DNA from: Sorghum bicolor
Taxonomy: Eukaryota > Streptophyta > Magnoliopsida > Poales > Poaceae
Reading direction: 5' to 3'
Assembly: GCF_000003195.3 (NCBI RefSeq)
Contig: NC_012871.2
Span: forward strand, 17,242,658 to 17,306,657
DNA length: 64,000 bases
In this document: positions 45,163 to 56,404 of the stretch, one piece after another
How positions within the stretch are numbered: position 1 is the first letter of the stretch
How the letters are laid out: the number at the start of each line of letters is the position of its first letter
The notes under the pieces: model-generated
Database searches by the model: none
Told to the model about the DNA's origin: nothing
The model's input: only the letters and a program-made list of their open reading frames with translations
Program-made: the position numbers and the translations under genes

Positions 45163-45499
45163 GATGACCACGACAAGCTTGCACACACATAGGGCGAAGA
45201 ATAAATGAAGCCATATGAAAAGAGTAGAAAGAATACAAAAAACATCCAAGTAGCTCTAGATCAGTTTTTTCTCTCTCCTCCATTTGGATCTAGCTCTATA
45301 TCTAGCTCAAAACCACCTAAATCATGCAAAAGAGAGAAGATGAGAGTTAGAGAGTAAGAAATCCACCTCTTGTGGTGCCCCCTTCACCAAATCAAAGGGC
45401 AAAACCTTCCCCCTCTAAAATGACCAATTTTAGGGTTTTGAGCTCAAAAGCCTAAAAATGGAGGAGCCATAGGGAAGAAGAGAGTCTTTGCTCCTTATA

Positions 45500-45849
45500 T
45501 AGGTACAGACTTAACCGGAGTGGACACCTTAAAACAACCGCCACAATTAATCTCCTATTAACCGTGGTCGTTGCTGTTAGAGCAAACGCCATGTTAAAAC
45601 TTAACCGAGGCAGTCACCCTAAAGCAACCGCCATAGCTAATAGCTATTAACTATAGCGGTTGCTTTAGGGTGACCGCCTTGGTTAATCTACTAACCATGG
45701 CGGTAGTGTTATAATGACCGCCTCGGTTAACCTATTAATCGAGGCGGTTCCTAGGCCAACAGCCTGACCTAGGTTAACCGAGGCGAGCCACCAGCCCGCC
45801 CACCTCTGAGGGCCAAAAAAGGCCACTGTAAAGATTTTCTGTAGTAGTG
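45500..45849. repeat. Right subterminal repeat region of the CACTA element
   Basis: About ten copies of TTAACCGAGGCGGT / AACCGCC-type words alternate in direct and inverted order before the terminus. Such arrays bind the element's transposase in En/Spm-like systems. Confidence 0.8.
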
Positions 45850-45977
45850 ATCGTAATGTGGTTTATTTATGGTTAGGTACACTGAATCATATAAAGTATT
45901 CTATATTAGTCTTGTCAAGTTTTATATTGAATTTTATCATATTACATATGAAAATTTTGACTACTATACTACGTTGG

Positions 45978-48269
45978 TGAAAGCCCTAGTTTGGTTTTGG
46001 ATAATTGATGAAACCCTAGTACTAACCTCTATACTAAGTGTGTGTAGACTTAATGAGGTTGGTACATGCCAAGTGATGGAGCAAGTGATGATCATGGTGA
46101 TGACCACAAGATGATCAAGTGCTCAACTTGGAAAAGAAGAAAGAGAAAAACAAAATCCTATGGAGATCAAGGCAAAGGTATTGCTTAGGGTTTTGGTTTT
46201 GGTGATCAAGACACCATAGAGGGTGTGATCACATTTAGGATAGATAGCCGTACTATAAAGAGGGGAATTCTTTGGCTAAGCGGTTATCAAATGCCACTAG
46301 GTGTCATTGTTCTTGTGCATGCATTTAAAACCTAGTGAGCTAACTTAACTCCTTCGAAGAAAATGATTGTGAAAATGCTAACACACGTGCACATGTTGGT
46401 TTACACATTATGGTGTTGGCACTCTTTGAGAAGGAGGTTGAGGTTGGGATTCGACGCTTTTTGAGAAAATGAAGTGCATATTTTCTATTGCGCCGGTGGG
46501 AAATTTGGAGAAGTCGCGGGAAACACTCATCGGACACTGGCCCTGGTGGCACCGGACGCTGAGCCTATGCGTCCGGTATACTATCAGTGTCTGGCCCTGT
46601 TAGGGTTAGGCACCGGACGCTAAGCACCGGATGTAGAATAGACTCTGTTGGCGCATCCGGTGTGACTTGACTTCAGCTGGTGTGTTTGACACACTTGCAC
46701 ATGTTGGTACACACATGGTAGTGTTGGCACACTTTGAGAAGGAGGTGGAGTTTGAAGGGTAGAGAGGGGTTTGGGTTCCTCTCTCCCTCCCGCCGAGCTT
46801 GTGAGGCGGTATTCGGTGCTTTTGAGAAAATAAAATATATATTTTCTATTGCGCAGGTGGAAAGTTTGGAGAAGTCGCAGGAGTGTTTTTCACTAGAAAA
46901 ACACTCACCGAACGCTGGCCTCAGAGGCACCGGACACTGCACCTATGTGTCTGGTGCGCTCTCGTTTTCTGGTAGAGGTGAAGGGAGCACTGGACGCTCA
47001 GCATCAGGCGGTGGCCAGACACAGTTGGTGCGTCTGGTGTGGTATGATGTCAACCAATGAGTATGCGAGTGTTTCTGACTGAGAGCACCGGACGCTCAGG
47101 GAGTGTCCGATGGTGTGAGTCTGGTGACCCCGCGTGTTTGACAACCTCTCTGCGTACGTGTCCGCTGTGTACCGGACACGTCCGGTGCCTACTTTACCGC
47201 ATCCGGTAGTTTGAATATGATCGTTAGAGTTGGACGCGTGAGATTCAAGTAGGGGACGCGTGGCTATTTCTAGAGCACCGAACGCTCTGTTCCAGCGTCC
47301 AGTGGCTCACTTGCAGCGCATCCGGTGGTCCCGACTTCTGCCTAGTAAAAGAGCCAACGGCTCTATTTGTTTGAGGGGCTTATAAATAGTTGTTGACTAG
47401 CTTGGGGCTCACTCTCTTGGCATTCTAGCATACTTGACATCCTTGTGAGCCTAAGAAAACACCTCCCACTCATCTCCTTCATAGATTAACCATCTTTGTG
47501 AGATTGGGAGTGATTCCAAGTACATTTGCTTGAGTGATTGCATCTAGTGGCACTTGAGGATCGATTTGGCTGTGGTTTTCTTGTTACTCTTGGTGGTTGC
47601 CGCCACCTAGACGGCTTAGAGCAACGGAGGAGCATTGGCACGAGTTGGTGATTGTTCGTGGCCATCTCCCGGTGATTGTGAGGGGTTTGTGCCTATCCCG
47701 GCGGAGAGCCAAAGGCTACCCTAGTGGATTGCTCGTGTCATTGAGCTACCTCACTTGTGGGTAGGTTCTTACAGTATCCTAGTGAGGATGAGGTTCGTGC
47801 TACACCTCTTAGACGCTGAACCACCAAGTGTTGGTCGACACAACAGGGACGTAGCGTGCCGGCAAGCACGTGAACCTCGAGAGAAAAATCGGTGTCTCAA
47901 TTGTGTTTGATTGGTATTCTCCCGGTGCTTGATTGATCATATATTGGTGATTGGTTCATCCCCTACGTACATGGCGGTATAAATATCTATTCCTATCCAT
48001 TTACTTACCACAAAGTAGTGTAACTAGTTTAGTTGCTAGACTTACCTTGTGTAGCATAGTTCACTAGTAAAGCTTGTAGTAACATAGCTCTTGTGTGCCT
48101 AGTGATCATATTAACTAGAATTGTTGGATAGGTGGCTTGCAATTCACCCCATTAGAGCTAGAGCAAAAGGCTTCACTTTCTTATTTACTAACCTCTTGCT
48201 CTAGTGAGTTTATAGAATTTTTAAATAGGCTATTCACCCCCCTCTAGCCAAGCATATTATGACCTTTCA
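45978..48269 (+). mobile_element. 5' LTR of a truncated Ty1/copia element
   Basis: It starts TGAAAGCCCTAGTTTGG and ends GACCTTTCA (2,292 bp), with TATAAATA at 47381-47388 and an initiator-tRNA-type primer site just after it. It contains many CACCGGACGC / GCGTCCGG words (46540-47340). The 3' part of the element is missing. Confidence 0.88.
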
Positions 48270-48271
48270 AG

Positions 48272-48283
48272 TGGTATCGGAGC
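48272..48283 (+). other. Primer binding site, initiator tRNA-Met type
   Basis: TGGTATCGGAGC lies 2 bp after the LTR end and differs by one base from the standard plant TGGTATCAGAGC site of copia elements. Confidence 0.85.
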
Positions 48284-48329
48284 CGTGATCACCGTTTTGT
48301 GAAGGCTTAACAACCTCAGTGCTCAAATT

Positions 48330-48720
48330 ATGGCTCAAATAGTATTCAACCATGTTGGGGGCAAACCACCTTTCTTTGATGGCACAAGTTCCTTTGACTA
48401 CTAGAAGCGAAAAATGAAAATGTACCTTGGATCAATCAATGATAGAGTGTGGGAAGTCACGGAGAATGATTTTGTGATCCTTGACCCCGCCAACCCCACC
48501 GACAATGAGAGAGCAAACAAGCAATGCGATATTATGGCTCTCAGCACCCACTTAGTGATAATGATGATGAATTCACTGATGAATAACTCATGGACATGTT
48601 AAAGCAAGCCGATTCACTTATTCATTCTAAAAGCAAGAACTACAAACAATTGGCCAAGAACGAGGTGACAACGTTGACCTACAGGGCGGCGACAATGGAG
48701 GCTGGTACATAGTAGCGGTG
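48330..48720 (+). pseudogene. Copia Gag N-terminal remnant
   Basis: The start codon at 48330 opens MAQIVFNHVGGKPPFFDGTS, then an in-frame stop stands where a Trp is usual, then KMYLGSINDRVWEV and ANKQCDIMALST. This is the N-terminal region of copia Gag (DUF4219/UBN2 type). After about 48550 the sequence is rearranged, and the element ends near 48720. Confidence 0.78.
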
Positions 48721-48971
48721 GCCGGACCAGAGGGCTGTGTGAGAAGTGCCGTGAAAACAGGTCCAAGGAGGAGATATATGGAGTTCTCTCGACTTTGAAA
48801 ATTTATGAGTTGAGGAGGATATTTGACAACTTTCTATTTTTAAGAAGCTCTTTTACCAAACTTTTGTAGCATGTTTTTTCTCTTTTTGCTAAAATATAAA
48901 GATAGAGAGTTGTTTTACCAAACGTCTGAAGATGCTCTAAGTTGGAATGGAGAGAGTAGGAGTAGGTCTAA

Positions 48972-49729
48972 GGTGTTGTTTGGTTTCGGCAGTGGCAACA
49001 TGAAGTTGCCTGCCCTACTATTACAAGGGAACTGTAAACGTTGTTTGTTTGGTTTGTTGCTTGAGTGTTCTGTGGACAAGAAGAACAAGTAACACTCACG
49101 GGGTGAAGAAGTCGCTGCATAGGCTTTGGGCTCGGTCGCTGCCATTGCCGGAGAGACGGGGTTGCCCTTGGTAGTGGGAGTTGCCGATGACTCTTTAGGC
49201 CTTTAGTAGTCAGGGGGGTCACAGGAGAGATTGGGATGGAGCATCCATGAGTAAACAGGGATAAAAACAGGATAGATATTTCCTGATATCTAGTTGTCCC
49301 AAAAGGGCCACAATCCTATATGGATAGTCCATATGTGAAATGTGCTCCATAAGAATACTCAAAATCTAGATATCAATATCCAATCAGAATAAAATATAGG
49401 ATCATTAAGTGAGGATCAAGAAGATACCGCGGGTAGCGGAGGGATAATGGAGTTGTATTCAGTGACAGAGCTAGAGAAAATTCAAGAGATGTGCTTTTGT
49501 CGTGTGGGTGCGTAGATTTTTATTTTAAAAGTGCGAATATGATGAAAATTTAGCTATAATTACTTTTTTTCTATTTTTGTGTGGGTGCAGCTGCACTCAC
49601 TATCTACTACATATACATCCGCCCATGGTTGTATTGGGCCATGATTTGTTATGACTCGGTCCATCCAAACATAAAGTAACATAACCCATTTATCGATGAC
49701 ATGCTGAAAACCTGAAACCAAACAGCCTC
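48972..49729. mobile_element. PIF/Harbinger-like element, TSD TAA
   Basis: 758 bp with inverted ends (GGTGTTGTTTGGTTTCGG on the left; inverted right end GAGGCTGTTTGGTTTCAG). A 3-bp TSD taa lies at 48969-48971 and 49730-49732. The interior has no transposase. It ends about 190 bp beyond the C4H stop codon. Confidence 0.75.
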
Positions 49730-49920
49730 TAAATTCAAGTTTACAACACTATAAAATATGGATAAGTTTTCGAGAACACCATTAAGTGAATCTACGCCAT
49801 CATACCTCAGCCACATGTACCCCCATCTTCACTCTAGACTCCAGAGCCGACACATAAAAACACAAAAGAAAAAGACAAAATACATAGAGTGCTGGATCTG
49901 CGGGGCGCGTGCGCATTGAT

Positions 49921-52900
49921 CTAGGCCTCGAGGGGCTTGCAGACGATTGTGGCATGCTTAGCGATCTGGTTGCTGAACTGGCCGGGCTTCTCCGTGGTGT
50001 CGATCTTGTCCTGCCCCGGCGGCGGCAGCAGCTGGAAGTTCTGCACCAGCCTGCCCAGGGTGATGCCGATGATAGGCAGCGCGAGGATGATCCCGGGGCA
50101 GCTCCGGCGGCCGACGCCGAAGGGCACGAAGCGGAAGTCGTTGCCGTGTGCCTCCACGGTCTTCTCCTCCTCCAGGAAGCGCTCGGGCCGGAACTCGTCG
50201 GGCCGCACCCACCTCTTGGGGTCGTTGGCGAGGAACCAGGCGTTGACGAGGATCTTGGACTCGGCGGGGATGTCGTAGCCGGCGAGCTTGCCGTCGTTGA
50301 GGTTCATGTGGGGCACCAGCAGCGGGATGGCCATGCGCAGGCGGAGCGTCTCCTTGACGATGGCCTGGAGGTAGGGGAGGCGCTCGAGGTCCGGCTCCGT
50401 CACAGGCACGCCGGCGCCCAGCACCGAGTCCATCTCCTCCCGGAGCTTGGACTGGATGGCCGGGTGGTTCACCAGCTCCGCGATGCCCCACTCGATCGAC
50501 CACAGTGTCGTCTCGATCGCTGCAAAAGAAAACAAAAGGTTCTCTTTAGTTCGCTTGCTCCTTACACATTCAAATTCGAGCAAATTTTCTGCTCTTTCTT
50601 CTATCATGAAAACGAGCTGTTATAAATCAATAGATACTAATTTATTCAACGACAAGTAAATAAGTGTGGCATACATCAATTCTAGACTCTAATCTCATAT
50701 AGTTGTCAAACTATAAATTATTTGGCTTGTTTAGCTTGTGAGCTAGCTTGCAAGCCAGCTTGAGCTAGCTCACTAACTTAATGAGCTAAAATACTAGCTT
50801 GACTCTAAGAAAAGTAAATGAGCCGAGTCTGAGTTGAGTAGACATTGACTTTAAGAAAACATGTATTGAGACTGGCATAATGACCTGGCAAAATAGTTTG
50901 TCGCACGGGCTGCTGGTGGCTGAGCTTTGACTTGTAGACAAGACCCAGGAAACGCGACCAAACAAAAAGTCAATTGGGGCGTGATCACGTGGTGGCGGCT
51001 TCAACTACCATTTGAATAGTTAGTCCCTACGCAATTTATGATGTAAGCTAACATTTAGCCCCGTAAGATATGATGACTGAAGATGGGTATGTCCTGGAAA
51101 CTCGTTTATATACAACCAGGCATAGCAGATACTCTGTTTCCTTTTCAGGAACAGAGGATATCGTGGTGTGAACTGTGGACAGCTGGAATGGACTGAGCAC
51201 AGAACTAAGGAATTAGTATTTGCAAGATAGAAGAGCAAAGAAGAGTCGAGTATTATATTTAAACCTGCGACGTTGATGTTCTCAACGATGTAGAGGACGT
51301 TGTCATGGTTGATCTCGCCTTTCCTCTCGGCCTCGAGGATGTGGTCCATGGCGCACCGGATCTCACCAGTCTGAGCCATCACCTTCCTGTATGCACACGC
51401 ACGCAGCCATGTTACTGTTAGTTAGACAGGCTTCCCAACTGAATGAGTTGAATCAAGAAGGTTCCTACCACACCACCAAGTCAACAAAATGGCTAGAATT
51501 CCACGGTAATATAGAATTTGATAAAGTATATGCATGCCCTCGTGGTCGTGAGTGGGCACGGTTGGTTAGGTTCATGGACCCAACCCAACCCAATATGAGG
51601 ACTAATAAACTAGTCTATGATTGGCATGCATGCCATGCTGAGGGCCCTCAATTCCAACTAACATGAAGCAGCCAACAAAGGCCTTGTTTAGTTGGCAAAA
51701 ACTTTTGTTTTTGGCTACTGTAGCATTTCGTTTTTATTTGACAAACATTATCCAATCACGAAGTAACTAGGCTCAAAAGATTCATCTCACAAATTACAGG
51801 TAAACTGTGCAGTTAGTTTTTATTTTCCTTTATATTTAATGCTCCATACATGCGACCAAAGATTCGATGTGACGGAAAATCTTGAAATTTTTTACGAAAA
51901 GTACAAACCAAATGATCGATCCATGTAACCACTTTTTAATTGAGAGACACAGAAAAAGCTTTTACTTGCATATGCATGTTGAAAAAAAAAAGAGGCTATA
52001 AACGTGAAGCCGTACTCCTTTTCCATCACTCTCTGTCGCTCTCGGTGTATATGTAATATGTGTGTTTGTGGTTGGTTGCGCGGATCCTAAGCTTTCGGGC
52101 TTGCGCGGAAAGCAAAGCAACCAAGGCACGTGTAGCGGGGAGAGCCCCATTTTTTCTTTTTCGTTGATTGAGTCAGGACTCAGGAGGTGACTAGTGCGGT
52201 TCACCAACTCGTCATGCGATTTTCTATCCTCATCAAAACCTACCCCGCCTTGTTTCTATTAAGGCCTTATTTAGTTCCTTATCGAAATTTTTTCGAAACA
52301 CTACCATTTTCATTTGTATTTGAAAATTATTGTCCAATTATGGACTAACTAGGCTCAAAAGATTCGTCTCGCGAATTACAGATAAACTGTGTAATTAGTT
52401 TTTGATTTCGTCTACATTTAACGCTTGATGCATATGTTCAAAAATTCGATGTAATAGAAAATCTTGAAAAGTTTTTGGATTTTTGGTGGAAGTAAACAAG
52501 GCCTAACCTGTTGTGGACAATGACAAGTTGTTACGTACTCCTTAACCCCGTGCGGTTTTTTTAGTTACGTGTCAAATACAATTGCCAAATGCAAGCCTAA
52601 TACAAAACGAGCGTAGACAACGATGCCATGATTTGGTCATCTGGTTTGTCCGCTTCGGTTCAAGAGTTTGGTGGATGGAGGCCTCCCAAAAGTCCAACTC
52701 GATCACCAAATTGAAAGAGTTTGTTGATTCGTCCTTGTCCACTGGTTGATGCCATTATTGATTGTGATTCGGGACGCAAGCTAGGCAGCAGCATACGGCA
52801 CAGCTCATCACCCACCCTACCCTACCCCACCCCACCCCACCCGCCGACGATGGATGCAAATGCAAGTTGAAGAAGATTAAAGAAGAAAAGAAAGCAGAAC

Positions 52901-53706
52901 ATGGCAGATCGACGAGCTTACTTGCGTTCCTGGACGAAGTTGTCCTCAAACACCTTCATGCGGCGCGTCTTGAGGTCATGGCAGCGGTTGAGGTAGCCAC
53001 GGAGGAACGGGCGGAGGACGGGGATGAAGTCACCGTAGTTGTACTCGAAGCTCTGCGACAGTCGGCTCCTCTCGGCGTTGAGCGCCTTGAGCTTGTTGAA
53101 GAGCGGATCCTGCTCGCTCTCAAACCTTGTGTCGAACATGATGCGGAACATGTCGTTGTACATCATGAGCTGCAGCCGCCTCCGGATCACGACGCCCTCG
53201 GCGGCGGCGCGCGGGTCCTTCCTCACGTCCTCCACCACGAGGCGGGCCTCCTCCTCCCACCCGACGCGGTTCTGCGCCACCACCTTGTTGGTGAAGAAGG
53301 GCACCGTCATGATCCGCCGCATCTTCCGCCAGTGGTCGCCGTACACGGTGAACACCATGTCCTGGCCTTTCCCCGTGAAGATGTCGAAGACGACGTTGCG
53401 GGTGCGGGAGCCGAACTCCACGCCCTGCGTGTGGAGCACCTCCTTGGCGAGCTCCGGGGTGGAGACCACCACCAGGTTGCGGACGCCCATCCGGAGGAGG
53501 AAGATGTCGCCGAACCGCTTGGCGAGGGACATCAGGTTGCGGTGGTTGAGGTCGTCGCCGACCTGCAGCCAGTTGCCCACCACGGGGGCGCCCGCGGGGC
53601 CAGGGGGCAGGCGGTAGCGCTTGCCGGTTAGCTTCGCCACGGCGACAGCGAGCACCGCCGCCGCGAACAGGCCCAGCAGGGCCTTCTCCAGGAGCACGAG
53701 GTCCAT
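49921..53706 (-). CDS. C4H: Cinnamate 4-hydroxylase (CYP73A cytochrome P450)
   Basis: Exons are 53706-52922, 51386-51265 and 50519-49921, joined to 501 aa, the normal family length. The product hydroxylates trans-cinnamate to p-coumarate with NADPH-P450 reductase on the ER membrane, the second step of the phenylpropanoid pathway (lignin, flavonoids). Visible features: an N-terminal membrane anchor (about 3-25), the PPGP hinge at 34-37, the I-helix AAIETT with T307, the KETLR motif (E359, R362), PERF at 414-417, and the heme loop [10 protein letters not shown] with ligand C443. Both introns are phase-consistent, and the residues at the junctions (RKK, VAAIETT) are those conserved in the family. 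The 1.5-kb first intron holds two MITEs. It looks like the sorghum class I enzyme (SbC4H1); that is from memory, not from a search. Confidence 0.97.
51680..51910 (-). mobile_element. MITE, GGCCTTGTTTAGTT family, copy 2 (C4H intron 1)
   Basis: The left end GGCCTTGTTTAGTTGG is intact. The right end is eroded to GTACAAACCA, so no clear TSD remains. The interior blocks are those of the family. Lying within an intron, it is transcribed with the gene and removed by splicing. Confidence 0.75.
52263..52503 (-). mobile_element. MITE, GGCCTTGTTTAGTT family, copy 3 (C4H intron 1)
   Basis: 241 bp with ends GGCCTTATTTAGTT and AAGTAAACAAGGCC, and a perfect TSD taa at 52260-52262 and 52504-52506. This is one of the best-defined copies in the window and supports a PIF/Harbinger (Tourist-like) origin of the family. 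Confidence 0.88.
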
Positions 53707-53741
53707 GCTGGAGGAGCGTGGAGCCCGGCCGCCGGGGTGGG

Positions 53742-53748
53742 GGTAGGT
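53742..53748 (-). promoter_or_regulatory. AC-I-like element (ACCTACC) in the C4H 5' UTR region
   Basis: On the minus strand this reads ACCTACC, the AC-I core bound by lignin MYB factors, 36 bp upstream of the start codon. Being probably downstream of the transcription start, its role is uncertain. Confidence 0.4.
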
Positions 53749-53832
53749 GGGGTGTGTGGCTCTCTCTGTTTTGTTTGTTGTTGGCCGTCTGCCAGAAGAG
53801 GCGATGGAACAGGCGGAGGGGAATGGGAAGGG

Positions 53833-53840
53833 ATTTTATA
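53833..53840 (-). promoter_or_regulatory. C4H TATA box
   Basis: On the minus strand this reads TATAAAAT, 127 bp upstream of the start codon at 53706. That would give a 5' UTR of roughly 95 nt. Confidence 0.7.
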
Positions 53841-53924
53841 GCGGTTTGGGAGGGGAGGCGAGACGAGACGGGTCCGATTTGGGTACACGAATTTTTTGTT
53901 TGGTTTGCGAATTGCGATCGCGGT

Positions 53925-53956
53925 GGTTGGTATGGCTTTTGGTTTGGTTGGTTGGT
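53925..53956 (-). promoter_or_regulatory. Cluster of AC-II (ACCAACC) elements upstream of C4H
   Basis: On the minus strand ACCAACC occurs three times (53950-53956, 53946-53952 overlapping, and 53925-53931), about 85-115 bp upstream of the TATA box. This sequence is the known AC-II element through which R2R3-MYB factors (MYB46/58/63/83 type) activate phenylpropanoid genes, so coordinated lignin-related expression is expected. Confidence 0.75.
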
Positions 53957-54094
53957 GCTACGGGCGGCCAGGCGGCCAGGCGGGCCCATAGTCAAAGGGG
54001 GTTCGGGGCTCAGACGAGCCGACGGGTCGCGCCCCTCCCTTCTTGCGGTTGGGTTGCGACAGGGGTTGATGAAGGAAGGAACGAGGGTTATTTG

Positions 54095-54336
54095 GGCCGT
54101 GATTAGTCTACGAAGAAAAAAATTTCGTGACACTGTAGCATTTTGTTTGTTTGTGGTAATTATTGTCCAACCATGGACTAACTAGACTCAAAAGATTTGT
54201 TTCATAAATTTCGACCAAACTGTGCAATTAGTTTTTATTTTCGTCTATATTTAATACTCTATGCATGCATTTAAAGATTCGATATGACGGAAAATCTTGA
54301 AAATATTTGGGTTTTGGGGTGAAAGTAAACAAGGCC
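54095..54336 (-). mobile_element. MITE copy 4, C4H distal promoter
   Basis: 242 bp, ends GGCCGTGATTAGTC and AAGTAAACAAGGCC, flanks ttg and tta (imperfect TSD). It lies about 390 bp upstream of the C4H start codon and may mark the outer limit of the compact promoter. Confidence 0.82.
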
Positions 54337-54363
54337 TTAGTTCTCTTTACTAAATTTTAGTTA

Positions 54364-54575
54364 GGCCTTGTTTAGTTCTCACCAAAATCCAAAATGTTTT
54401 CAAGGTTCTCTGTCATATTGAATCTTATGTCACATGCATGAAACACTAAATGTAGATGAAAAAATAATCAATTATACAGTTTACCTGTAAATCGCAAGAT
54501 GAATCAATATTTATCAAATACAAATGAAAGTATATAGTAGTGAAATCCAAAAAATTTTCACATCTAAATAAGGTG
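54364..54575 (+). mobile_element. MITE copy 5, opposite orientation
   Basis: 212 bp, ends GGCCTTGTTTAGTTC and AAATAAGGTG, TSD tta at 54361-54363 and 54576-54578. It is separated from copy 4 by only 27 bp and runs the other way, so together they can form an inverted repeat. Confidence 0.82.
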
Positions 54576-55352
54576 TTAATTAAAATTACTTTAGTTATTT
54601 TTGATGACTAATAGGATTAAACTATTTTAACTCTTTTTAAAATTAGTGTATTTAAAAATTTAACTGCTAAAGTAACTAAAATTTTTACTGACTCAAATTT
54701 AATTTGGAAACCAAACAGTCCCGAGTTCTGGTTGTGGCATCTCCCTCGACAGTGAGGATGGACACCGGCGGAGCCACTGCCCGGCGACCTTGGCTGGCTG
54801 GGCGGGCTCGCCCATACACAACAAAGGGAAATTTTCTTTGTATTATAGAAAAATATTATATATTTCTAGATAAACATTTATGTATAATGAAAATCGCCTC
54901 GGCTCGTAAGGGTTTGTTTGGTTAACTGGCTTACTTCTAGCCTGACTAGGAAATAAGCCAGGCTAGCCTAAGCCTGCCTTCAACAAGTCAAGATAGACTT
55001 GTTTGGTTCACTCTACTATTTAAGCCTAGCTAGCATGTCGTTTGTTTGGTTGGCTGGTTTGACTTAGATAGAGTTACCTCTTCTTTGTGACAATTCATTG
55101 AATACATGGTGAGCACCTTCCTTTGAGACATTTGAATTCAAATCAAATCTAATTAAAATCAGTCCTATCCAATTCAATCCTAATTATTAGTATATGCATC
55201 CAATCTAAACCAATACTTCACCAAATTCAAATCCCTAACACATCTAATACTAATCTACAGGTGTGCAGCAAAGCACACATAGCCAGGAGAGCTTGGCAAT
55301 TGATGACGGTGGATGGTGCTGCTGCACTTCTACTGCACGTGGAGTACATCTA
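54576..55352. other. Intergenic, with TTTGTTTGGTT-type fold-back words
   Basis: No gene. Between 54905 and 55070 three related TTTGTTTGGTT words and AGCCTAG-type palindromes suggest a degraded MITE. A short GC-rich ORF near 54760 has no recognisable domain. Confidence 0.4.
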
Positions 55353-55595
55353 GGCCGTGTTTACTTCTTGAGGAAAAAAATTTCGCGGCACCGTAGCACT
55401 TTCGTTTGTTTATGAAAATTATTGTCCAATCATAGACTAATTAGGCTTAAAAGATTTGTCTCGTAAATTTTGACCAAACTGCGCAATTAGTTTTTATTTT
55501 TATCTATATTTAATACTACATGCATGCGTCTAAAGATTCGATGTGATGGGGAATCTTGAAAAATTTTAGATTTTTCGGTGAAAGTAAACAAGACC
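55353..55595 (-). mobile_element. MITE copy 6
   Basis: 243 bp, ends GGCCGTGTTTACTTC and AAGTAAACAAGACC, TSD cta at 55350-55352 and 55596-55598. Confidence 0.85.
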
Positions 55596-55598
55596 CTA

Positions 55599-56404
55599 GT
55601 CCAATGCGCAAGCGGAGTTGCCAATGACCGTCCTGTCATCGTCGTCCTCGGGATATCCTCCGACCTTGGTAATGCCACAGCAAAACCAAGCTAGAAAATA
55701 CCGTACGCGCCTCCCCTCCTCCACACCCCTCCTCTCTGCCTCCTCCACCGAGTGGTGAGTCCACTCGCCTCCATTTGTCGAGGGAATACGACGGTGTCTG
55801 CCAGGGAAGACGGCAACGTCCATGGGGTTAGGAGCACGCACGACTCAACTTGCGTGCCTGTAGCCGTGGCGAGCCAATGAGAGAGGTCGGCCAAAAGCAA
55901 GCCACCGCGGGAGGCCCTGTCTAGCGAGTTCGCCGATGGGAGGAGCGCCGGAACAGCAGATGCGAGCCATCAGAGGAGGTGCAGATGCGGACCACCGGAT
56001 CAAGTCATCGGTGACTTTGAAGGGTGAGCGAGCACGGAAAGATGGAAGGTGAGAAAAATACCCACCGGAGCTAAGACAAGCCTGGCTCCCAAAAAAACGA
56101 TCACCCCTATGTTTTTGTGAAGTCTGACTAAAAGGTAGCCACCCTAAAACTTTCTGGCTCCGCCACTAAGGACGGAGGCGGCAACCGAAAAATGAGGGTG
56201 CGCTCGCGCTCCAAGCAGGTGCTGGTGACTGGTCGTTCTTCGCTCGCTGGAGGCTGGACGGCCGCCGGACCACCATGCTGTGAATTGTGTGAATGGCGGA
56301 CACACGGGATGCCGTCGGCATCGCCTCCGAGTCCGTGTCCAGGACTCGAGTCTCCAATCTGCACCGACGGACTGAGCTCAAAGCATGTGGCTGTGGCTCT
56401 CTAA
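55599..56404. other. Intergenic, moderately GC-rich, no gene recognised
   Basis: Short ORFs are open on both strands (for example 55596-55841 and 56166-56456 on the minus strand), but none shows a domain and they overlap one another. It may be old coding or transposon sequence; I cannot assign it. Confidence 0.35.

Larger units (their letters stand above)
29863..45849 (-). mobile_element. CACTA (En/Spm-type) transposon, about 16 kb with nested LTRs
   Basis: The left end is CACTACTACA (29863-29872) and the right end is TGTAGTAGTG (45840-45849). A 3-bp TSD atc lies at 29860-29862 and 45850-45852. The subterminal regions hold repeated AACCG(A/C)GGC(G/A)G-type words in both orientations, as expected for transposase-binding repeats. 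Transposase remnants start near the right end on the minus strand, and a ULP1-type protease pseudogene lies near the left end. Removing the nested insertions (32053-37564 and 37826-44316) leaves about 4 kb, so much of a normal autonomous element has been deleted as well. Confidence 0.85.

Noticed and set aside
49909..50625. 238-codon ORF on the plus strand over C4H exon 3
   Set aside because: It is an antisense shadow of GC-rich C4H coding sequence; the protein is low-complexity (Leu/Gly/Val/Arg/His) with no domain, while the minus strand encodes a full P450.
52867..53631. 254-codon plus-strand ORF over C4H exon 1, and a 337-codon minus-strand ORF in another frame (53120-54133)
   Set aside because: Both are frames opened by the high GC3 of exon 1; neither shows a known motif, and the real frame gives conserved P450 residues and canonical splice sites.
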